Assembly: GCA_028274465.1 (NCBI GenBank)
Contig: CM051457.1
Span: forward strand, 33,267,313-33,331,312
Direction: 5' to 3'
DNA length: 64,000 nucleotides
From: Plantago ovata
Taxonomy: Eukaryota > Streptophyta > Magnoliopsida > Lamiales > Plantaginaceae
Shown: positions 33,201-43,810 of the stretch, one piece after another
How positions within the stretch are numbered: the first letter of the stretch is position 1
How the letters are laid out: each line of letters begins with the position of its first letter
Notes under the pieces: generated by a model
The model's input: only the letters and a program-made list of their open reading frames with translations
What the model was told of the DNA's origin: nothing
Database searches by the model: none
Position numbers and translations under genes: made by a program

Positions 33201-33650
33201 ATGCCCTTTGAAAAGTATGAGGAGGAGAATCAGGCTTGGTTAAACCTTCCGCATCCTGTGATCGGACGACCAGCGGACTATAGCCTCTTTGAGGAAGTTA
33301 AAACCTTGTGCAAGGAGTGGGAGAAGACCCGGGAGGAAGAAGAGATTCGGAGGCGAGATGCAGACCCGGAGGCTTGGGCGGCCGGAAATGTTGAAAGTTC
33401 TTTTAAGAACAACTTTTACATCCCGCCCTTTCCGACTGTTACAGAGCTAAACACAAACCCTTACGCTCCTTTGCCTTGGCTTAGCTGGAAGTTACATTTG
33501 GAGGACTTGGACCGAGCTGCTAAGGAGGCTGAAGAGGCGGAGCTGCTGGCCCAGATGACCCAAGAAGCCGCGGAACGGGATGCTCCGGAAAAAGTTGGTG
33601 AAAATGAAGAATCTTCCAAATTCTCACAGTCTCGGACTCGAGATGAATAG
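30229..33650 (+). CDS. Antisense three-exon gene of the Tat element (1,078 residues, putative gypsy-type transposon domain)
   Basis: Three exons join in frame: 30229-31603, 31704-32392 and 32478-33650. Introns are of 100 and 85 bases (donors G/GTATAA and CAG/GTATTC, acceptors TTTGCAG). An upstream 5' UTR intron (30075-30227) ends one base before the ATG. Protein layout: Ser/Glu-rich N-terminus (about 15-40), acidic linker (145-180), a folded region (about 235-430) with Trp/Tyr-rich core FYWQFKPRQYFYF and WWSKYFYFRY resembling the Pfam family called putative gypsy-type transposon (PF04195). Then come a Lys/Glu-rich exon 2 with Pro-rich stretch and SKKRRG patch, and a coiled coil in exon 3 (about 700-800). 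An acidic tail ends DE. Function unknown. Such additional ORFs are described in Tat elements, sometimes antisense. This one is intact while gag-pol is broken. Confidence 0.85.
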
Positions 33651-34208
33651 AGGCTTATGTTCCGGGGTATGCCCCGAAGTAAACTGTATTTGAAACAAAT
33701 TCTCAAGTCCGCAAGATTCGGAGCATTTTATTTATTTACGGGGGTATGCCTCTTTGTATGTGTATTTGAAACAAGTACTCTGGATTCGGAAGCTTTGCAT
33801 GTTTCTTTATTATCTTCTAATAATAATTCTGTTTCAAACAAGATTCGGAACCTTCGCTTGTTTATTTTATCAATGATAGATAATAATCCTGTTTCAAACA
33901 AGGCCTTGAGCTTCGGGACTTCGTAACAAACTTGTTCTTTTCTCCAATAATCATTCGTATGTGTCGCGGTTCCGATATTCCTCTTAGATGGAGGTTCGGA
34001 TGTCAAACCAAAGAAGGTTCTTATTTCCGTTTAGTAACCAATTCGAGAATCGGAACATTAACCTAGTTATCCGTGGTTCGGACACCTGTGGTGCTTAACC
34101 AATCTGTCGTAGATTATTTGCAAGTCATAGGGGTACGGAGGTTTTGTGTCAAAGTTTCCGTCGGATCCAAAATTGTCACCAATTTCTTCCGTTCCTCCGT
34201 CTTTGTCC
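33651..34208. other. Tat element spacer between antisense gene and 112-bp array
   Basis: Probable 3' region of the antisense gene. It contains three imperfect copies of a GTTTCAAACAAGATTCGGA-type motif (about 33750-33910). No further gene is seen. Confidence 0.5.
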
Positions 34209-34752
34209 GACGCTCATTTTGACGTAAAATATGCGAAGCTCTCGCGGTACTTATTTTAATAAGTTAAGACCTAAAAAATTTCCCGGTGAAAATTTTTCGT
34301 CTCGGTCCGCCTCCTCATCCGACGCTCATTTTGACGTAAAATATGCGAAGCTCTCACGGTACTTATTTTAATAAGTTAAGACCTAAAAATTTTCCCGGTG
34401 AAATTTTTTCGTCTCGGTCCGCCTCCTCATCCGACGCTCATTTTGACGTAAAATATGCGAAGCTCTCACGGTACTTATTTTAATAAGTTAAGACCTAAAA
34501 ATTTTCCCGGTGAAAATTTTTCGTCTCGGTCCGCCTCCTCATCCGACGCTCATTTTGACGTAAAATGTGCGAAGCTCTCACGGTACTTATTTTAATAAGT
34601 TAAGACCTAAAAATTTTCCCGGTGAAAATTTTTCGTCTCGGTCCGCCTCCTCATCCGACGCTCATTTTGACGTAAAATATGCGAAGCTCTCACGGTACTT
34701 ATTTTAATAAGTTACGACCTAAAAATTTTCCCGGTGAAAATTTTTCGTCTCA
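34209..34752. repeat. 112-bp tandem array (about 4.9 copies) in the Tat element
   Basis: Units begin at 34209, 34321, 34433, 34545 and 34657, period exactly 112. Each starts GACGCTCATTTTGACGTAAA and ends in a CTCGGTCCGCCTCCTCATCC segment. Copies differ by single bases only. The array sits between the integrase end and the antisense gene, the second of two unrelated arrays framing that gene. Confidence 0.93.
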
Positions 34753-35069
34753 AGCCTCTCTAACTTGTTTACCGATTAGCTTCGATAAATACTCTCTCTT
34801 TCTCCTCATCCTCTTTTGGTTCTTTGTCTCTCAATAACAATTTCATCTGTGTAAAATTGCTATCTTAATAAGTATTTGACAAACATCTAAAATGTTAAGG
34901 CCGTAACAAACTTGCATCAAACTGAATTGTTCATAAGTAGCTGTTAATGAATTTGACGGAAATCATTACAACTCTTTAGACAAATAAAAAGGTTCAAAAA
35001 AGAAAAAATAAAACAAAACATCAAAGTTCCTAGGTGGTTTTCTACTCTCCCATCTTTGTTCTTCTTTCC

Positions 35070-36605
35070 TCAAGTGTAGAATTTCCTCAGGTTCTTGATG
35101 TTCCATGGTCTCTTCCATCCTTTGTCTTCTTCATCTGCTAGCTCGTAGCTGCCATTTGCTCCTGCTTTGGTGATTTTGTACGGCCCTTTCCATTTTGGCT
35201 CAAGTTTGCCTGTTCCATCTTGCTGTGTTGCTTTCCTCAGTACCAGATCTCCCACTTGCAGCTCTCTGTTCTTCACATTCTCGTTGTAGCTTCTTGCCAC
35301 TCTGTTCTGGTAGTTTATGATCCTCACTAGAGCAGTACTTCTTAGTTCCTCCAATGTGTCTAGGTCCATAACTCTTGCCTCATGGTTGTCTCCAGGTTCG
35401 TAACCTTGTATCCTCAGGGTCTCTACCACTGCCTCAGCCGGTATCACAGCTTCTGATCCATAGACCAAGTGAAATGGTGTTTCTTGAGTCGCTGTTCTTG
35501 AGGTAGTTCTGTATGCCCATAGGACTCCATCTAGCTCATCTACCCAATCTCCTTGGCATGCCTTAAGTCTCTTCTCAATAAGTTCCACCAACGTCCTGTT
35601 GGTTCTCTCCACTTGACCATTTGATTGGGGATAGTAAACAGATGTGAACCTTTGCTCTATCTTCATCTTTTTGCACCACTCTTTGAGCTTCTTTCCAGAA
35701 AATTGTGTTCCATTGTCCGAGACTATAGCTCTTGGTAGCCCGAACCGACACACTATATTCTTCCAAATGAAGTCCAGCACCTTGTTCTCTGAGATTGTGG
35801 ATACTGCCTCTGCCTCGACCCATTTGGAGAAATATTCAACTGCTACAATTAGGAACTTCTTCTGCCCCGTTCCTTTTGGTAACGGCCCTACTATATCAAT
35901 TCCCCATCTGTCAAACGGGCATGTGATTATAGTTTGCTTGATCTCTCTGGCTGGCTTTGTGCTTTGCTTGGCATATTTCTGACACTCCGTGCATGCTTTT
36001 GCATATCGAATAGAATCTGCAATGATCTTCGGCCAATAGTATCCTTGTCTTAAAATTTTCTGAGCTAATGACCTTCCTCCAGAGTGATTTCCACAACTTC
36101 CTTCATGTACTTCTGCCAAAATCTGTTTTGCTTCCAAATTTGTCAAGCATCTCAGGTGAGTACCTGCAAATGATCTCCGGTACAAGTCATTCCCAATCAT
36201 CAAGTATCTTAGTGATCTTGCAACCACTCTCCTTGCATGGTCCTTAATAATCGGGAGCGTTACCCTAGTCAAGTATCTCCTGATCTCCTGCATCCAATTA
36301 TCATCTTCCTCGATGTTCAAGATGAGCTGTTCTTCTACCGTGACGGACGGTTTGGTTTGTTCCATTAGCATTATCCTCCTTGTGTCTATTGCTCCTGAAG
36401 TAGATGCATATTTGGCTAACACATCGGCTCTATCATTCTCTCTTCGTGGGATCAACTTCAGCTGGAATTCTTTGAACTCTTCCGCTTCCTCTTTCAGAAA
36501 GTTTAGATAGCTTCTCATACTAGGGTGTGTTGCCTCAAATTGTCCCCGAAATTGATATTCCACCAGTTGCGAATCTGTGTATGCCTCCAAATATTCTACT
36601 CCCAA
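35070..36605 (-). pseudogene. Tat pol, part 3: end of archaeal-type RNase H and integrase
   Basis: Begins inside the second RNase H (GVEYLEAYTDSQLV, then RRENDRADVLAKYAS). Integrase follows: zinc-binding H/H (VHEGSCGNHSGG) and C/C (CTECQ), the catalytic core with the first Asp in WGIDIVGPLP, the second in VSDNGTQF and the Glu in SNGQVERTNRTLVE, and a C-terminal segment GDLVLRKA ... PKWKGPYKI. It ends KNLRKFY. The integrase active-site triad is intact. The frame is separated from the upstream part by a one-base loss in an A/T run at about 36617-36621. Confidence 0.92.
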
Positions 36606-36613
36606 GGCCTTTG

Positions 36614-37387
36614 CTATTTTATCCCATTCAAAAGAGCTTCATATTCTGCCTCATTGTTCGTGATCTTGAAAGGTAGTGTAATAGCGAACTCTAGTTCTGC
36701 TCCTCTTGGTCCAACTAGATACACTCCTGCTCCTCCCACATTTGTCAAAGAAGATCCATCTACTCTCAACTCCCAGCATTCTTTGCTCTCTTGCTTTTGA
36801 ATCCTCTCTTTTTCCTTCACCACTTCATCTTCCGCTTTATTTTCTTGGTTATTTGCAGGGTTCTCAATTAAAGACATGACGGATGCCTTTTTACTTTCTT
36901 CTTCTTCTGTAACCATGTGTTGTGGTCTTGTTGGGAACTCTACGATGAAGTCTGCGATCACTTGAGCTTTCCTTGCTGATGGAGCTTGGAAATCTATATC
37001 ATGCTCACTTAACTCAATAGCCCACTTGGCTAACCTTCCTGAATGTTCTGGTCTCCCTAACACTTGCTTCAGGGGTTCATGTGTAAGTACAATGACCTTA
37101 TGAGCTCGAAAATATGGTTTCAGCTTCCTTGTGGTGTGAAGTAGGGCATAAGCTAGCTTCTCCACGTCCAAATATCTTGTTTCTGCCGCCGCCAATGCCT
37201 TACTGACGTAGTAAATGGGCAGGCATTCACTACCTTGCATCCTTACCAAAACGGAGCTGATAGCTTCGTATGTATAGGCTAAGTACAAGTATAGTGGCTC
37301 TCCTTCCAATGCTTTTGCGAGTAGTGGCGGCGATTGTAGGTAGCTCTTGAGGTCTTCCAGTGCTTGTTTGCACTCATCATCCCACAC
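36614..37387 (-). pseudogene. Tat pol, part 2: RNase H and start of the second RNase H
   Basis: Carries the RT-linked RNase H (LYLYLAYTYEAISSVLV, YYVSKALAAAETRYLDVEK, KWAIELSEHDIDF) and, after a Lys/Glu-rich linker, the start of an archaeal-type RNase H (ELRVDGSSLTNVGGAG, NNEAEYEALLNGIK). Two RNase H domains in one pol are diagnostic for the Tat lineage. The frame stops at 36614 because of the single-base change just inside the second RNase H. Confidence 0.92.
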
Positions 37388-37424
37388 AAAATTTTCATTC
37401 TTCTTTTATCTTTCTCTGATTTCC

Positions 37425-40400
37425 TCAGTATCTTGAAAAAGGAAGGTTCTTTTCTGCAGACCTTGAGATGAACCGACTCAGCGCAATGACCTTCCCTACT
37501 AACTGTTGTACCTCATTGTGTGTTCTCGGATGCGGAAGGTCTTGTATTGCTCGGATCTTTTCTGGATTTGCTTCTATCCCTCTCTCTGTGACCATGTAAC
37601 CCAAAAATTTTCCTCCTTTTACTCCGAAAGTGCATTTTGCGGGGTTGAGTTTCATCCCATACTTTCTCAAGATAGCAAAACACTTGTTCAAATGTGCTAT
37701 ATGATCAACTTCCTTCTTGCTCTTTACTAGCATGTCATCGACATAAACCTCCATTGTTTTACCTATCTCCTCCTTGAACATTTGGTTCACGAGCCTTTGG
37801 TAAGTTGCTCCTGCATTTTTCAAGCCGAAGGGCATGACCTTAAAGCAATAAACACCTCCAGCTGCAAAAAATGCTGTTCTTGGGATATCCTCTTTCGCCA
37901 TCTTGATTTGGTAAAAGCCTTGACACGCATCCATGAAGCTTAACAAGGCACATCCCGCTGTTGAATCCACTAGCTGATCTATCCTTGGGAGAGGGTATGG
38001 ATCCTTTGGGCAGAATTTGTTAAGTCGTGTAAAGTTATTACACATCCTCCACTTGCCAGTCCCTGGCTTTTCTACCAACACTACATTGCACACCCAGTTC
38101 GAATAGCGAACTTCCTCAATGTGTCCAGCTTTTAGCAGTCTCTCCACCTCCGCAGCTATAATCGCTTCTTGCTTTGGTCCAAAGTTAGTTCTCTTTTGCC
38201 TTATGTGTGTGACTTTGGGGTCCATGTTCAGCCGGTGGACTGCTATGGACGGATCGATCCCTACCAAGTCGTTTGTGCTCCAAGCAAACACATCGGCATT
38301 CTCCTTGAGACACGCTATTAACTTACATTCCACTTCCCAATCCATCTCTGTTCCTATCCTTGTTGTTTTCTCCGGATCTCCATCTATGATCTGCACTTCT
38401 CTGATCGTCTCTTTGGGTTGTATCTTATTTTGCTGTAAGAATCTTTTCTTAGGAGTTGGAGCGACGGGCTCCTCTGGGATGACTTTGTACTCCTCTGGGT
38501 GGATCTCTTCCTCCTTGAGTTCTTCTCTTGCTTTTAAAGCTTCTCCTCTTCTTTGGTCTTTAGTAAGTGACGGACTTACTTTTCGCTTCTTTGTGGGCGC
38601 TTCTTTGATGACAAACATTTCTCTTTCCTCTCTCGTCCTCCGATCTCTTGCCTCTTCTTTCGAAAGTGAGTTTCTCCTGACTGAGAGAGTGTAGCACTCC
38701 CAAGCTTGATTTATGTTTCCCACTTCTTGTCCTATTCCTGCCGGCGTAGGAAACTTTACTCTATTGTGTAGAGTTGATGCCACTGCGTGAAAGATCCGAA
38801 GTGCTGGTCTTCCTAGCACCACTTGGTAAGAAAACTCAATGTCCACCACAAGGAACGGTATATGTCGTGTCACTCTTTGTGGCTTTGTACCCAAGGAGAC
38901 TTTTAAGTACACTCTCCCCAACGGGTAAATTTGCTCACCTCCAAAACCAACTAAGGAGCTTCCAACCTTTTCCATTTCTCTGAGATCAACCCTCATTCTC
39001 TTCAACGTTCTTAGCAATATAACATTGACCGAGCTTCCCGTGTCCACTAGAACCTTCCTTACCGTATAGGCCGCGATGTCCGCTGAAACAACCAATGGCA
39101 CATCCGGCTCTTCGGTATCTCCATCACATGGGCTCTGGTTTGGGATCTCGCTGTCGTCGAATGTTATCTTGTTCTCCGCTGAACCTTTTGTACATGGATC
39201 TCCATATGCATCAGCGACCTCTCTCAGATACGAGGCTGTTTTCTCTCTAGCCTTCCTCGTGTCTCCCCCTGCCGGTCCTCCAGATATGGTGATGACTCCA
39301 AACCTTGGCAAGTTATCATCATCCTCGTCTTCATCCCTTTGTCTTTCCTTGTTCCTTCGATGATGATCTTGTTCTCTGGCCTTGCCTTTGTCCTCGTACC
39401 TCCCCTCTCTATCCTCTTCTCTTCTTTCTTTTCTCTGTCGATCTCTTCTCTCATGTCTTGATTGTTCCTCTTTGGCTTCAAACCTTCTCAAGTAACCATC
39501 TCTTACTAATCCCTCTATCTCCGTCTTTAGCCACATACAATCTTCAGTGTCATGACCTTTCCCTCTATGAAATTTGCAATAAAGTCTAGAGTTTTCAGAT
39601 CTCTCCGAAGGTTGTATAGGCTTTGGCCACTTTATGTTTATCTTCTGCTCAACTATCGATGCCAAGATGTCGGATCTTGGTCGATTTAGAGCTGTGTAGT
39701 ATGTGTATCTCTTGGGTGGAGTTCTCTCCCTGGGGAAATGATTTCTCCCGTCTTTCCCTCCTCTTTGATCTGGCTTCTTAAACTTCGAGGAATTGTTCGG
39801 ATTGTTCGGCTTGATTAGTTCCTTATCTTTCTTGTACCCCGCTCTGATCTGCGCATTTTCTCTAAAATCTTCAGAGTTCTTGAAGCTAGAGCACATTTCA
39901 TCAAAATCTTCATCTGTCTCCATATTTTGCCCATTTGTGGCTATCACATCTCTGAGTCTCTGATTGGTTGTATTCTCATACAGGTATATGGCCCTTTGTT
40001 TGACATTATGGGGTTCAACTTCCATGGCTACCTCGTTGAATCTCACAAGAAAGTGACGTACATTCTCTTGAGGATCTTGGATGATCTTCTTGAGGTCGGT
40101 AGATGGTTTTTTCACCTTCCTCATTCTGTCAAACTTATGCACAAACTCGTTCTTGAGCTGCTCGTAGCTCTTTATTGACCCGTGCGCTAATCGTCCCCAC
40201 CAGTCCATAGCGTCGTCAAAGAGGGTGGTTGGAAATGTTAGAGCACACATGTTTTCATTGTGTCCATACGCTTCCATCCTACTCTCAAATCTACTGATAA
40301 ATCCGTATGGACATGATTTTCCGTAATACTCCTCCAATGATGGTATGGTCGTGTCAGGCTTCTTTTGCTCCTTTCTGATTTCCAAACTCAATGGGTTCTT

Positions 40401-40480
40401 GATTTGGACTTTCTCCTTCTCTTTAGATGATATTTGCTTGCTTAGGTCATTCATCTTTTGAGAAGTTCTCTCCGCTCTTT
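37425..40480 (-). pseudogene. Tat gag-protease-RT, part 1
   Basis: The useful part of this frame starts near 40480. Gag with WWGRLAHGSIKSYEQL and LVRFNEVAMEV; a Lys/Arg/Glu-rich region with a C-x2-H-like knuckle (YCKFHRGKGHDTEDC); protease VLVDTGSSVNVI; RT with CNVVLVEKPGTGKWRMC, MDACQGFYQI, VMPFGLKNAGATYQ and the catalytic YVDDMLVKS. Then KFLGYMVTERGIEANPEKI and a connection segment. The frame ends prematurely after SAEKNLPF through a one-base loss in the A-run at 37436-37440. A second shift near 37390-37415 is needed to reach the next part. RT catalytic residues are intact. Confidence 0.92.
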
Positions 40481-41140
40481 TGCTATCTCTTCCGGTGTCA
40501 ATTGTTTCTCCATCTCTTGTCTTGTTTGTCCACCTCGTGGTTGAGTTTCTCTTGCATGCTCCTGGGATCGATGAACAGTGGTAACCATCGCATCTTGAGT
40601 TGGGATTAGCTGAGTTGTGCTTATCCCTGAGGTGGGTATCACTCTCGCATTTTCCGCTTGAATATCCAACCTTCTTTGGAGCACTTGCCTTAAATCTTCT
40701 GACCTTGTAACTTCTTGTGTTTGACCTTGAGTAGTCCTCGTCTCCCATGGGAAAGTAAGTCTATCTTGAACTGGTCTACTTGATGTCCCACCCAAGTCCA
40801 AGTTCAGGGGACGTGTCGGAGCAGGAGGATTAACATGACGGATGTTATCCTGCAAGTTCAAGAGGTCATTGTTGGTTAGATCTACTACGCTTCTCATAGG
40901 TTGAGTAGCCAAGGGCAAAGTAACATGTCGGATGTTTTCTCTTGTGGTGGCTACCTGAGCATGGGATGGTGCTAACAAAGAGGTCGGAATCTCAGTGGTA
41001 CCTCCTAACTCAAACTGAAACAAGTCATTTCTACTGACTCCACTATTTCCTCTTCCTCCTCTTGACTTTCCTCTTCCTCGGCCTGGTGGCCTTCCTCTTC
41101 CCCTTCCTTGGTTTCGAGTTGAATAATTATGTCCTACCAT
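40451..41140 (-). pseudogene. Tat gag N-terminus (RG-rich)
   Basis: ATG at 41138-41140, about 40 bases after the primer binding site, is the natural gag start. The protein begins with an RGRGRPPGRGRGKSRGG stretch, then two NIRH-containing repeats (ENIRHVTLP and DNIRHVNPP). It ends in frame at 40451 soon after TPEEIAKER. One base over, the gag continues (AERTSQKMNDL), so a frameshift lies near 40475. It could be a programmed shift, but such shifts are not known at this point of Tat gag. Confidence 0.85.
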
Positions 41141-41180
41141 CTCTTCTCAGTGGAGTCCTGGAAATCTTTTAGTAAAGATT

Positions 41181-41199
41181 CCCACAGACGGCGCCAAAA
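41181..41199 (-). promoter_or_regulatory. Primer binding site of the Tat element
   Basis: Minus-strand TTTTGGCGCCGTCTGTGGG immediately follows the 5' LTR. TGGCGCCG is the usual start of the tRNA-complementary site in plant Tat and Athila elements; which tRNA is used here is not certain. Confidence 0.85.
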
Positions 41200-42049
41200 T
41201 GTAGAGGTGAAATTCTAGTAAGATTACAAACGCTCTTAAATTACAAACTTCTCGAACTATAAAGAACTACAAACTCTCTAAGTCACCATAATTTAACACA
41301 ACACACGAGTCTTTGTTCAATGCGAGCTCCCAAGTCTTCTGGTTCTCTCTATGTCCAGTTGTGCACCTGAGATTAGAAAGGCGCGTGTGGATGTGTGTTT
41401 ATCTCCGGCTTGCCTAAGTCAAGCCGGTGCGAGACTTTACTTGAAGGAGCTTGAAGGTTCTCCTTGTCCGAGAGTAATAAATGTACTTAATTAAGACCAG
41501 TTACCTTTTTCTTTGGAAATGGTGCCCTTATATAGTTGATGGCAAACCCTAGGTCCGCCCAATCTCCCGCTTCCATCTGTCAGCTTCATATTCGTCCACC
41601 TATGTTGGGTAGGCCCAACGTTGGCCTTTATGGGCTTGGCCCAGGCCCATTTGCGTACGTCTTCTTGTGCTATCTAGAAAATTCCACACTTCTCTTGTCC
41701 TTTCTCTCTATGTTGTTGTGATGCGAACCTTGTCCTGATCCAATTGCAAGACAATACAAACAAGTATTTAAGCTTCGTAATAAATGAGCTTCGTATACTC
41801 TAACCTGTTAAGTGTCTGAGGCATGTTCCTTGTCTCTCTGACCATCGTTCCGGACCTCCAAATCTCTCGCTCTCTAGAAGGGGTTATTTTAATGAATTAG
41901 GCACATTTGTAAAAATGCCCTAGAGGTTCACATAATTCAAGGTTCGGATCCTCTAGGTTCGCGGCCTTTCACCGACGCTTGTACTTGCGAAGCCTCTTAG
42001 TTCGTGGTGAAACGCACGATACGAACTAGACATATTTTCCTTATCAACA
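41200..42049 (-). repeat. 5' LTR of the Tat element
   Basis: 850 bp with the same ends as 28081-28944 and the target duplication ATGAC at 42050-42054. The minus-strand TATA box TATATAAGG is at about 41527-41535. A small open frame inside occurs in both LTRs and is not a gene. Confidence 0.95.
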
Positions 42050-42054
42050 ATGAC

Positions 42055-42135
42055 AACAATCCCTAAGCTTGTCCCCTGCACGAGCAGTACAAATTAAATG
42101 GATGCATAAAAGTTACTGGTGTGTTTGACGGGTCT
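42055..42135 (-). pseudogene. Upstream remainder of the LINE RNase H split by the Tat element
   Basis: Minus-strand TTAGGGATTGTTGTCAT continues without a frame change into the sequence at 28075 once the insertion is removed. Farther upstream an in-frame TAA and loss of similarity mark the edge of the relic. Confidence 0.55.
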
Positions 42136-43490
42136 ATTCCGCAATAATTTAGAACATTAACTGTGTTCGACGGGTCTAGATGACAATATGTTAAAAAGTG
42201 CACTTGTTGATTTAGATGACAATATAGAGAGAGTAGTGTAAATTAAAAGTGATAACAACCACCTATATAAAAGACAGTCGGGTCATGATCAAATAACGTT
42301 TTGGTGCGTTACTTGCAATAAAAAAACAATCCAGTAAAGTGGCAGTCTAATATTACATTTAACATGTACATTTGCAACATATAAATGAGTAAGTATAGTA
42401 TTATAAAACTAGTTTTACGGTATGAAGGTAAAATAAGTTTAATAGCCGCGTGCGGTTTATTTTGCCAAAACCAGCTAGCCGGTCCGGTTCTTCGCAAAAT
42501 TGAGTACTTAGTTGGCCATATATAGTGACTAATTACATGATGAAATAGAAAACACGCACAATTACATAATTCAATATATTTTGGTTTCTCTGAGCTGCTC
42601 TCTGACCTATTTGCATTTATATCGTCAAAAATCTACAAAATTAACATCAAAACCGCCATATCTCATCAATTCTGATACCTCGAGAGCTATACAATCATGA
42701 AATCATGATGAAAGAGGTAAGTAAATTTATTTACCTAATCTATATTCGATTTTTCTTTGCTAGATAGATTCAATTTTGCCTCATTATATGAGATTTATGC
42801 ATCTATTTTTTAGTTTTGCTAGAATTTTACCTAGATTGCTTAGGTTTTGCTCTGATTCAATAGAATAGCTTCTTTTATTTTTTTCTTGTTTTGTTTTGTT
42901 TTTTTGTAACACTGACGCTTCTATTTGCTTCGTTTCGGTTTAATTTGCTCAGATTGCACACTATGTTTTGAAACCGGAAATCGGGAGCCAATCCGGACAC
43001 CCCAAAAAGAGGCCGGACCGAGGTTGGATCGGATTAGACCGGCAAGACAACAATTTAAAGTCGGTACAATAGAACACGCGTTTTGGAGTAGTGTTTATAA
43101 TTTATTTTTACTTGATGAAATTGGTGTACGATAAATCTAACATATGTTTAATTTAAACACACAGTCCAACAAGCACCATTATGAAACTCCAACGTACTAT
43201 TAGCAAAGAATAAACCGCAAAATTCGCATGGGAGACTTTTACTATCCAGTTAAATTTTGTTTCTAATAGTGTTTATGATCTCTTGCTTTCTAACCAAGAG
43301 GAAATCAGATTTTAGTTCAAAGTTTTAGTCAATTTTTGCCCATCCCAACATTAGCTTATTGTAGTAAATTATAAAACCATTTGACTCAAACTTTTACAAA
43401 TTCATTATAACAAATGCTCCAATATTGCAAAGTTCATCCATTTGCACTCATAAATATTTCCTCATAATTCACTTGGACATATCAAAATCG
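42136..43490. other. Intergenic DNA upstream of the mini zinc finger gene
   Basis: No gene recognised. A short open frame around 42925-43134 has no recognisable features. The last few hundred bases are the presumed promoter of the mini zinc finger gene. Confidence 0.4.
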
Positions 43491-43492
43491 GC

Positions 43493-43499
43493 TATAAAT
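43493..43499 (+). promoter_or_regulatory. TATA box of the mini zinc finger gene
   Basis: GCTATAAATA, core about 43493-43499, 55-61 bases upstream of the ATG at 43554. It supports a real short transcription unit. Confidence 0.6.
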
Positions 43500-43553
43500 A
43501 TCAACCTTGTGTGTTAAGGTTACCACTCTCACTTAAAAGGTAAACCACACACA

Positions 43554-43810
43554 ATGGGAAACGTGTTAAGGCTCTGAGATCTAATGACACTTACATAAGA
43601 ACAAGTGTCCAATACCTAGAATGTCAACGTAACCATGCTGAACATCTAGGCTTGCATGCCGTTGATGGGTGTGGGGAGTTTATGACATCCGGTGTAGAGG
43701 GCACGGATGGAGCACTTATATGTGCTGCGTGTGGTTGCCATCGAACACACCACAGGAGGGTGATCTTAGAAGAGGTAGTCCCCCTTGGTAATGATCATGA
43801 TCAAGAGTGA
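43554..43810 (+). CDS. MIF: MINI ZINC FINGER (ZF-HD dimerisation domain only) protein, start frame shifted
   Basis: From 43556 the frame encodes a short basic start ([10 protein letters not shown]) and then a complete ZF-HD dimerisation zinc finger: [25 protein letters not shown], then [14 protein letters not shown]. It ends [13 protein letters not shown] and a TGA at 43808. MIF proteins lack the homeodomain, pair with ZF-HD transcription factors and block them, which affects hormone responses and meristem termination. All zinc ligands are visible. The only suitable ATG (43554-43556) is one base out of frame and would stop after seven codons. One extra G in the GGG run at 43556-43558 would put it in frame. 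So this is either a recent pseudogene, an assembly error, or a gene using another start. Length (about 84 residues) fits the family. Confidence 0.85.

Larger units (their letters stand above)
28081..42049 (-). mobile_element. Ty3/gypsy retrotransposon, Tat lineage, with antisense gene (13,969 bp)
   Basis: The element has complete ends: two LTRs, perfect ATGAC duplication, and a primer binding site next to the right LTR, so it runs right to left. Order in its own sense: RG-rich gag start, gag, protease, RT, RNase H, a second (archaeal-type) RNase H, integrase, a 112-bp tandem array, an antisense three-exon gene, an 86-bp tandem array, 3' LTR. A double RNase H and long variable 3' region with tandem repeats and additional ORFs are known hallmarks of the plant Tat clade (Ogre, Retand and relatives). 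LTRs differ by two substitutions and one 14-bp tandem copy by eye, so insertion is recent. Gag-pol has about four frame breaks, so this copy is probably not autonomous as written. Confidence 0.95.
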
